Shown: positions 1 to 4,838 of the stretch, in pieces | How the letters are laid out: each line of letters begins with the position of its first letter | Position numbering within the stretch: position 1 is the stretch's first letter | Source of the DNA: an uncultured Porphyromonadaceae bacterium | Lineage (GTDB): Bacteria > Bacteroidota > Bacteroidia > Bacteroidales > Muribaculaceae | Direction: 5' to 3' | NCBI GenBank assembly: GCA_938027385.1 | Contig: CALJBF010000202.1 | Span: 1 to 6,405 of the forward strand | Length of the DNA: 6,405 nucleotides | Position numbers and translations under genes: made by a program | The notes under the pieces: model-generated | Databases searched by the model: none | Told to the model about the DNA's origin: nothing | The model's input: only the letters and a program-made list of their open reading frames with translations

Positions 1-418
1 CCTTGAGGGTGAACGGGTTGAACGCCGGAGCGCGGTAGGGTTTCACCGTCTGGCGCGTGTCCTTGATCCCGCGGCCGTAGAACACCACCCCCTTGCCGGC
101 CACGTAGACCGAGGGCACTTCGGGCAGGTCGTCGGCGTAAGTGGTCTCGTCGAGCACTTCGGGCAGACGGTCGCCGCCGTAGCCGAACACCCTCACCTTC
201 GAGGGGTCGCTGAAACCGAGCTGCCGCAGGCGGCTCTCGGTGAGCAGGTACATCGACGATTCGTCGACCGAAATCTTCACCCAGTTGCCCGAGGCGAGCC
301 GCGACTCGGCGGCGTAGCGGTCGAGCGGCAGCGCCGTCGCCGTCAGGGCGCACAGAGCCGCCAGCACCGCCGTCACGATTGCCGGGAACTTATGTATGCA
401 GAGAGAAATCCTATTCAT
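1..418 (-). CDS. porU: PorU-like type IX secretion sortase, N-terminal part (runs off left edge)
   Basis: Only the first 139 residues are present; the reading frame stays open to base 1. A hydrophobic signal peptide (about residues 11-29, ending ALTATA) is followed by a segment matching the PorU N-terminal pattern as I know it: GNWVKISVDES at 44-54, LTESRLRQLGF at 59-69, DPSKVRVFGYGGDRLPE at 71-87, DDLPE at 96-100 and VVFYGRG at 111-117. PorU is the outer-membrane-associated cysteine protease that removes C-terminal sorting domains from type IX secretion cargo and attaches the cargo to surface polysaccharide; the catalytic C25 domain would lie outside the window. The start at 418 gives a normal signal peptide. 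An in-frame ATG at 460, preceded by AAAGG, would add 14 residues and is the alternative. The gene lies 75 bp after the lysozyme stop with no clear promoter between, so co-transcription is likely. A gingipain-like C25 protease with the same N-domain is the main alternative identity. Confidence 0.75.
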   Translation of the reverse strand, partial: MNRISLCIHKFPAIVTAVLAALCALTATALPLDRYAAESRLASGNWVKISVDESSMYLLTESRLRQLGFSDPSKVRVFGYGGDRLPEVLDETTYADDLPEVPSVYVAGKGVVFYGRGIKDTRQTVKPYRAPAFNPFTLK

Positions 419-493
419 ATACGGTATGGGCGGTGGCGGCTCACGACAGGCGAGCGCCATGTCACCTTTTCAATAACGTGGCGGGCAGGCGGT

Positions 494-1267
494 TTATTGC
501 CTCCCCTCCCCTGCCGTGCGGCGCGCGGCGAGGCCGAACGTGCCGTCGCGGGCGGCGTTGAGGTCGACGGCGCGCGGCACCCCCTCCACATGGCCGCGGT
601 GGGTGTACTGCCACAGGTCGAAACGCGCGCGGCGGTCGAGCGGCGGGTCGGTGAACGAGCATATCCACAGCGGATAGCTGTCGAAATTCCCGCGCACGAA
701 ACGGTAATAGCCGTCTTTGTTGGTGTAGATCACCGGCCGGTAGCCATGTGCCTCAAGGGTGGCGGTCATTCGGCGCAGCCGCTCGACGATCAGTGCCGTG
801 GCGTGGCCGTCGGGGTTTCCCCACTCCTCCACGTCGATGGCCGGGGGGAGTGCGAAATCGCGCCCCCGCAGGGCCCAGAGGAAGTTCAGGGCCTGCATCT
901 CGCCGTCGGTGTCGAACCTGAAGAAATGATACGCTCCGGCCGGCATCCCGGCGCGGCGCGCCCCCGCGGCGTTGACCACATAGTTGCGGTCCATGAAGTC
1001 GGTGCCCTCGGTGGCCTTGATGTATGCGAAATCCACGCCGTCCGCCTTCATGGCCTCGAAGTCGAGGTCGCCGTTGTGGGCCGACACATCCACCCCCCGC
1101 AGGGGATACACATCGGCCGAGGGGTCGGCCCCCGGAGCCAGCCAGTGGTCGTAGGCCAGCCATGCCCCCGCCGCCACGGCAAGCAGGGCCGCGGCCATCA
1201 GGAGCACACGCACGCCGCGGCGCCGCATCAGCGCGCGGTCAGGCGTTTGCCGTGGGGTGCCGTTCAT
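494..1267 (-). CDS. GH25-family lysozyme (1,4-beta-N-acetylmuramidase), membrane-anchored
   Basis: The protein has 257 residues. A short arginine-rich cytoplasmic head (RRRGVR, 15-20) and one hydrophobic helix (about 19-38) without an obvious cleavage site suggest an N-terminal anchor with the enzyme outside the inner membrane. The rest is a GH25 beta/alpha barrel: GVDVSAHNG at 58-66 with the first-strand Asp60, AYIKATEGT at 81-89, AYHFFRF at 112-118, the catalytic pattern AIDVEEWG at 143-150 (Asp145 and Glu147 form the family DxE), PVIYTN at 178-183, PLWICSF at 199-205, DLWQYTHRGHVEGV at 217-230 and VDLN at 234-237. GH25 enzymes cut the MurNAc-GlcNAc bond of peptidoglycan. All key acidic residues are present, so it should be active. 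Its ATG overlaps the permease stop in an ATGA, which points to translational coupling. A much longer open frame upstream is antiphase to the permease gene and is not its true start. Its cellular role (wall remodelling or attack on other bacteria) cannot be decided here. Confidence 0.9.
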   Translation of the reverse strand: MNGTPRQTPDRALMRRRGVRVLLMAAALLAVAAGAWLAYDHWLAPGADPSADVYPLRGVDVSAHNGDLDFEAMKADGVDFAYIKATEGTDFMDRNYVVNAAGARRAGMPAGAYHFFRFDTDGEMQALNFLWALRGRDFALPPAIDVEEWGNPDGHATALIVERLRRMTATLEAHGYRPVIYTNKDGYYRFVRGNFDSYPLWICSFTDPPLDRRARFDLWQYTHRGHVEGVPRAVDLNAARDGTFGLAARRTAGEGRQ

Positions 1268-2097
1268 CGCACGGCCCCCTTTCTGCGGCGTCTGACGGCA
1301 CGCACCACGGTCACCGCTGCGCGCGACAGCCCGAACACCGCCGCCATTATCATCACTATCAGCGCCGAGCAGGGCACATCGACCACCATAGCCAGCCCAA
1401 GGCCGGCCAGACAGCACCCGAGCGACACCCCCGCCGCGCCACACATTATGGCGCCGAAACGGCGGCTCCACCCCTCGGCGGTGAGCTGAGGCAGGGAAAT
1501 CATCGACATCAGCAGCATTATCCCCACCAGACGTATCGTGAGCACGATGCACAGCGCCGTAAGCACCGTCATGACCGTTGTCACCATCTTTACGGGCAGT
1601 CCCGCCACACGGGCGAAGTCGGGGTCGAACGCCGTAGCCACGATCTCGCGGTAGCGCCAGGCGAAGAACGCCACCAGCACCGCCGTGTAGGCCGCGAAGA
1701 GCCACAGGTCGGCCCGTGTGATGTTGAGGATCGACCCGAACAGGAACGCATTCAGCTCGGGCACGTAACCGGGCGTCAGGAACACGAAAAGCACGCCTAA
1801 GGCCATCCCCACAGCCCACACCACGGCAATCGCCGAGTCAGAGCGTACGCGGCGCGATTCCGAGAGCCACTGCACCCCTAACGAGCCCCCCACGGCGAAC
1901 AGTGCCGCCATGGCAAGCGGATTCCACCCCAGCCAGCACCCCAGGCCCAGGCCGCCGAAACAGGCGTGCGTCACGCCCCCCGACAGCGCCACCAGGCGCC
2001 GGGTAACGATATATGTGCCCACCAGCGCCGCCGCCACCGAAATGATGGCCACGCCGATGAGCGCGTTAACGAAAAACGGATAGTCAAACCATGCCAT
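1264..2097 (-). CDS. ABC-3 family metal (zinc/manganese-type) transporter permease
   Basis: The protein has 277 residues and about seven to eight hydrophobic helices (roughly 9-30, 46-72, 88-108, 131-147, 172-202, 216-241, 244-265) and ends in a basic tail (RRRRKGAVR), consistent with a cytoplasmic C-terminus. Family landmarks are the RRLVALSGGVTHACFGG segment at 33-49 with His44, the FDPDFARVAGLP loop at 157-168 that should contact the ATPase, and VGIMLLMSMISLPQLTA at 191-207, equivalent to the GxLLxxALLxxPxxTA helix of ZnuB/MntB-type permeases. It would form the inner-membrane channel for a divalent metal, probably zinc or manganese; the metal cannot be read from sequence. I chose the start at 2097 because the peptide begins MAWFDYPFF there and a -7 box and palindrome lie just upstream; the frame stays open to about 2343 but that stretch is the intergenic repeat. 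No ATPase or binding-protein gene adjoins it, so its partners must be encoded elsewhere. Confidence 0.88.
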   Translation of the reverse strand: MAWFDYPFFVNALIGVAIISVAAALVGTYIVTRRLVALSGGVTHACFGGLGLGCWLGWNPLAMAALFAVGGSLGVQWLSESRRVRSDSAIAVVWAVGMALGVLFVFLTPGYVPELNAFLFGSILNITRADLWLFAAYTAVLVAFFAWRYREIVATAFDPDFARVAGLPVKMVTTVMTVLTALCIVLTIRLVGIMLLMSMISLPQLTAEGWSRRFGAIMCGAAGVSLGCCLAGLGLAMVVDVPCSALIVMIMAAVFGLSRAAVTVVRAVRRRRKGAVR

Positions 2098-2104
2098 GGC
2101 AGTC

Positions 2105-2118
2105 GTGAAAGCTTTCAC
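2105..2118. promoter_or_regulatory. Perfect 14-bp palindrome, candidate operator of the permease operon
   Basis: GTGAAAGCTTTCAC is its own reverse complement. It ends 7 bp before the permease ATG and lies just downstream of the -7 box, so it should overlap the transcription start. A repressor bound here would block initiation. For a metal permease, a metal-responsive regulator (Fur/Zur or DtxR/MntR type) is the natural guess, but the sequence is not a match I recognise to a defined box. Confidence 0.45.
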
Positions 2119-2121
2119 CCG

Positions 2122-2129
2122 CAAAGTTA
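2122..2129 (-). promoter_or_regulatory. Bacteroidetes-type -7 box for the permease-lysozyme-PorU operon
   Basis: On the minus strand this reads TAACTTTG, an exact fit to the Bacteroidetes consensus TAnnTTTG. It lies 24 bp before the permease ATG, implying a very short leader. I see no clear TTTG at the expected -33 spacing, so the call rests on the -7 box and its position. Confidence 0.5.
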
Positions 2130-2241
2130 GCAATTTCCCGCCGTTTTTCCACCACCGGCGCCCCGCAAAGGGGCCATGCGGGGCGAAAGCCCGGGGCACA
2201 GCACTGCGTGTGGCACCCGAGCCGTGGCCCGTGCCGTGGCC

Positions 2242-2341
2242 GGGGCCGAAGGGTGGCAAGAGGCGGGGGCCGGTCGGGTTATCGGCCGAGCTCGGCCGAT
2301 AACTGAAACAGAAATTGCAAAACAGGAAATGCGAGGCGCCC
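2242..2341 (-). repeat. Dispersed intergenic repeat, copy 1, with a 26-bp perfect palindrome
   Basis: The centre (2278-2303) is a perfect palindrome: GTTATCGGCCGAG followed directly by its reverse complement. The flanks also match copy 2 (4458-4561): GGGTGGyAAGAGGCG and GGCCGGTC on the left, GAAACAGArATTGCAAA on the right, and AGGCGCCCA at the far right edge. By eye the core 2251-2323 differs from copy 2 at only a handful of bases plus one G insertion or deletion. Both copies have the same orientation relative to the genes. If transcribed, the centre would fold into an 11-bp stem with an AGCU loop, but no T-tract follows on either strand. I do not recognise a named family; a REP- or MITE-like intergenic repeat is the best description. 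Confidence 0.85.
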
Positions 2342-2374
2342 ACCGCCTGTCTGCGCGACTGTCGGTGGGCGCCT
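2334..2374 (-). terminator. Probable intrinsic terminator of the 616-residue exported-protein gene
   Basis: AGGCGCCCACCG (2334-2345) pairs perfectly with CGGTGGGCGCCT (2363-2374) around a 17-nt loop. On the minus strand the hairpin is followed by CGCATTTCCTGTTTTGC, which is T-rich though interrupted. It lies 80 bp past the stop codon. One arm is shared with the edge of repeat copy 1. Confidence 0.6.
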
Positions 2375-2453
2375 GATGGGTTCCGGGGCAGCGGCTGCCG
2401 CCCGTGCCATCAATTGGTAATCTTAAATTATATATTGTATTTCGTCAGGGTTA

Positions 2454-4304
2454 TCACTTCACGATAACCTTCATGACCTTACCTGATGCGTTCACAACAT
2501 AGAGGCCGGGAGCTACCTCGATCACACCGGCGGGGCCGTTGTAGACCTCGGTGCCTGTGGTGGTGTAGACAGCCACTGTCTCGGCACCCTCAACCTGTAT
2601 GCCGCCGGCCACCGGAGCGATGGTGACAGCCACCTCGGCCACGGCCTGATTAAGGTCGATGCCCGTAGAGATGTTCGAGGCGGTGGTGAGGGCGTGATAT
2701 GTAGGCTCCATGCCGTTGTTGTAGTTTGTCTTGATGTAGAAACTCAGCTTGCCGTTCTGCACGTTGTTCATGTCGGTGTCGTTCCACCCGGCGGCCTTGA
2801 GCTCGTCGTAGGTCATCTGGAAACCCATCTGCGTCTTTGTGTTAGCCACACGCGCGTTGGAGCCAAGCAGATGAAAGAAGTCGTCAGAGGGTGTGCCGCT
2901 GAGCGTGAAGTTCACGGCTTTCGAGTGGCCGTGGCCATTGTGGGTGAAGGCGGCATCTCCGGCGATTGTCGAGGCGCTGTAAGGCAGCACCACCAGCTCG
3001 TAGCTCTCGGCATAGTCACACTTGTCCTCCTTGATGTTGGCGGCCAGGCGCACCAGCCCGTTGTCATAGCCCACTACATGGCTTGCGAAAGTGGGGTTGG
3101 CGGTCAGCTCGGTATCAACAGTCAGCTGGGTGTTCTCGTAGGGGCCGACGTTATCGTTACGGCTGTTGTTGCGTTTCTGCATGTCATCGAAATCCATGAC
3201 AATCTGGGTTGCCGTTTTCAGTGCGCCGCCTGAATTCTTGTGCCAACGATTGGCATCCACATGGTCATACTCCTTAATCTCATAGGTGCCCCGGATAATT
3301 GACGAGGTGTTGGTTGAACCGGCCTGACAGAGGTAATACTGATAGAGTATGGTTTTGTATACGCCACCGCCGTAACCATCAGTTCCCAGATATGGGAATT
3401 CCGGATAGCTGGTAACTCCCTGCATAGCATCGAGAGCAAACGAGCCTTTGGTGGCTGTCTGGGGATATAGCGAGCCTTCCACCGGTCCGATATTCGTGGA
3501 ATAATACTGGTAGGTGCCGGCTGATTTGAGTTCATGCGACAGGGCGAAACCGTTGCAAGTCATGTTCCAGATCTGGAAACGGTTTGTATCAAAGTCAACC
3601 ACTGTGCGGGCCGGATATCTGCGGTCCGTATTGAGATAGCTGTCGGTAAACACCGCATTGAGAGTATCCTGCTTGGGGATATATATCACGACTTTGTCGT
3701 AATACATGCTGGCGGCATATCTGTCGTTGATGAAATTATTATAGTTAGTATAGACGCAAAGATGCACCGGGTTCATGGTGATGAGATAGTACCGTTCATT
3801 TTCAGAAATTGTGCCGGTCCATGAACTCTGATTGCGGTATGTGCTGTAACGCAGCTGATAAGCTCCCTCAATCAGATAATAGGGGTATGTGGCACCGTTT
3901 TCTGTGGTTTCACCCGTGAGCGGCTTAGTCTTGTTTGACATCTCGGCATAATAACCGTTGCCCCATGTCTGAAGGCTGATCGTACTGCCGCTAACATTGA
4001 AATAACCCTTGTATGTGCCGCCGAACAGACCATTGATTTCAAGATACATCTTGCCGTCCTCATCATCAATTTCAGGCTTAGCAACAATCTGGCCGTTTGA
4101 AGTATAGGCAAACGACATGAAAGGCGTGGAGAGCGAAGCCGCTGTCGCATTTTTCTGCGTATAGACAACCTCGAAACCCACGGCTGCATTGTCAAGGAAA
4201 CCGATGGGCTTGCCCAGGTCGTAGATTGTGTAGGCGGAGGCAGGGAACGCCAGCGAGACGATGGCCGCGACCGCGCAACAGAGTTTGAGTAGTAGTTTAG
4301 TCAT
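2454..4304 (-). CDS. Exported protein of unrecognised family with a type IX-like C-terminal sorting domain
   Basis: The protein has 616 residues. A clear signal peptide (KLLLKLCCAVAAIVSLAFPASA, split by eye as residues 3-24) ends in an A-S-A cleavage motif before YTIYD. Residues 25 to about 550 match no family I know. They are rich in Tyr, Asn, Thr and Ser, look beta-rich, and carry short segments such as YYLITMNPVHLCVYTNY (172-188) and VVDFDTNRFQIW (235-246). Residues about 557-616 resemble the type A sorting domain of type IX cargo: VAVYTTTGTEVYNG (577-590), then IEVAPGLYVVNASGKVMKVIVK (595-616), with the typical G.Y.V and final K.I.K strands. This predicts secretion and surface attachment. 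It has its own -7 box and terminator, so it is probably not part of the SusE/SusF transcript although it follows it. Codons for about 35-370 are AT-richer than either end. An adhesin, binding protein or structural surface protein are all possible. Confidence 0.85.
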   Translation of the reverse strand: MTKLLLKLCCAVAAIVSLAFPASAYTIYDLGKPIGFLDNAAVGFEVVYTQKNATAASLSTPFMSFAYTSNGQIVAKPEIDDEDGKMYLEINGLFGGTYKGYFNVSGSTISLQTWGNGYYAEMSNKTKPLTGETTENGATYPYYLIEGAYQLRYSTYRNQSSWTGTISENERYYLITMNPVHLCVYTNYNNFINDRYAASMYYDKVVIYIPKQDTLNAVFTDSYLNTDRRYPARTVVDFDTNRFQIWNMTCNGFALSHELKSAGTYQYYSTNIGPVEGSLYPQTATKGSFALDAMQGVTSYPEFPYLGTDGYGGGVYKTILYQYYLCQAGSTNTSSIIRGTYEIKEYDHVDANRWHKNSGGALKTATQIVMDFDDMQKRNNSRNDNVGPYENTQLTVDTELTANPTFASHVVGYDNGLVRLAANIKEDKCDYAESYELVVLPYSASTIAGDAAFTHNGHGHSKAVNFTLSGTPSDDFFHLLGSNARVANTKTQMGFQMTYDELKAAGWNDTDMNNVQNGKLSFYIKTNYNNGMEPTYHALTTASNISTGIDLNQAVAEVAVTIAPVAGGIQVEGAETVAVYTTTGTEVYNGPAGVIEVAPGLYVVNASGKVMKVIVK

Positions 4305-4352
4305 AAGTTAAAGATTTGTGTGTTGTATTTGCTTGATTACTAATTTGCATGG

Positions 4353-4360
4353 CAAAAGTA
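4353..4360 (-). promoter_or_regulatory. -7 box for the 616-residue exported-protein gene
   Basis: The minus strand reads TACTTTTG, fitting TAnnTTTG. It gives a leader of about 40-45 nt with A-rich sequence (AAATCTTTAACTT) before the ATG, typical of Bacteroidetes genes lacking a Shine-Dalgarno sequence. No TTTG lies 19-21 bp upstream; that position is occupied by an 8-G run (4380-4387). Confidence 0.5.
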
Positions 4361-4457
4361 CGTAAAAAGGCGCAAATTACCCCCCCCAATAGTTAAATTA
4401 TGTTAATACGCTTATACAGTGAGGGTTACAGGGGGGTGCCTTGACGTGATCGGATGC

Positions 4458-4561
4458 GGGGCCGCTCGGGTGGTAAGAGGCGGGGCCGGTCAGGTTATCG
4501 GCCGAGCTCGGCCGATAACAGAAACAGAGATTGCAAACAAGGACCGGGGCGCAGGCGCCCA
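4458..4561 (-). repeat. Dispersed intergenic repeat, copy 2, with a 26-bp perfect palindrome
   Basis: The palindrome at 4494-4519 is identical in all 26 positions to that of copy 1, and similarity continues from GGGGCCG at 4458 to AGGCGCCCA at 4561. The right flank here reads AGAAACAGAGATTGCAAAC against TGAAACAGAAATTGCAAAA in copy 1. Identity falls beyond the core on both sides. It lies about 180 bp past the SusF terminator and about 100 bp before the next promoter, so it is outside both transcripts if the terminator works. Confidence 0.85.
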
Positions 4562-4609
4562 CAGCAAGTGGTGGCCCGTGCCGGGGCGAGCGGTGCAGGG
4601 AGGCATGCC

Positions 4610-4667
4610 GGGGCACAGGATAGCAACGAGGGCGACAGGGCACAGGGTAGCAAGCGGGGCGGCAACA
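4610..4667. repeat. Two imperfect tandem units of about 28-30 bp
   Basis: GGGCACAGGATAGCAACGAG then GGCGACA is followed directly by GGGCACAGGGTAGCAAGCGG then GGCGGCAACA. The units share GGGCACAGGrTAGCAA. They sit in a G-rich, otherwise unexplained segment, and degenerate further copies may follow to about 4700. Confidence 0.5.
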
Positions 4668-4740
4668 GCGGGCCCCGGGTAAACAGCAGGGGGAGCCGGT
4701 AGGGCGGCAGGGCCCACAGCGTGGCACCCGGGCGGGGGGG

Positions 4741-4788
4741 CAAAACAAATGCACCCGGCGGGCGCCGCGGGGGCGCCGCACCGGGTGC
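4741..4788 (-). terminator. Intrinsic terminator of the SusF-like gene
   Basis: GCACCCGG (4751-4758) pairs with CCGGGTGC (4781-4788). Inside, two GGCGCC blocks can pair and extend the stem. On the minus strand the hairpin is followed by ATTTGTTTTG (4750-4741), a good T-rich tail. It starts about 50 bp after the SusF stop codon and probably ends the Sus operon. Confidence 0.7.
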
Positions 4789-4838
4789 GGTAACGTGGGG
4801 TACGTATGGGTACCGGTCAGTGGTTGCTGAGCGGGGGG

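Larger units (their letters stand above)
2098..2453. other. Gene-free stretch between permease and the 616-residue exported protein
   Basis: About 356 bp with no credible gene. From left to right it holds the operator-like palindrome and -7 box of the permease; a small hairpin of GCCCCGC (2160-2166) with GCGGGGC (2178-2184), next to GGGCGAAAGCCC (2181-2192); a GC-rich run with repeated GTGGCC; copy 1 of the dispersed palindromic repeat; the terminator hairpin of the upstream gene; a small hairpin GGCAG/CTGCC at 2393-2405; and an AT-rich segment at about 2410-2450. Open frames through it are driven by high GC and carry no recognisable protein signature. Confidence 0.7.
4305..4838. other. Gene-free stretch between the exported-protein gene and the SusF-like gene
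   Basis: About 534 bp without a credible gene. It holds the leader and -7 box of the exported-protein gene, an 8-C run (4380-4387, G on the transcribed-sense strand), repeat copy 2, a very GC-rich low-complexity segment (about 4562-4740) with an imperfect tandem repeat, and the SusF terminator. Open frames here in several phases give Pro/Ala/Arg-rich peptides with no signature and overlap the repeat, so I do not call them genes. Confidence 0.7.

Noticed and set aside
392..1489. 365-codon open frame on the plus strand
   Set aside because: It is antisense to the GH25 lysozyme and the end of the permease, both of which carry conserved family motifs. The peptide is a His/Arg/Pro-rich shadow.
1268..1819. 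N-terminal extension of the lysozyme frame
   Set aside because: This stretch overlaps the permease gene in another phase on the same strand. A signal anchor begins directly after the ATG at 1267, and the ATGA overlap explains the start.
2278..2303. The 26-bp palindrome as a rho-independent terminator
   Set aside because: No T-run follows the hairpin on either strand, and separate better terminators lie nearby (2334-2374 and 4741-4788).
2098..2343. N-terminal extension of the permease frame
   Set aside because: The extension is encoded by repeat copy 1 and GC-rich spacer, and would run across the -7 box and operator-like palindrome. The family-like sequence starts at MAWFDYPFF.
2242..4561. 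CRISPR-like array
   Set aside because: There are only two repeat copies, more than 2 kb apart with a gene between them, and no regular spacers or cas genes.
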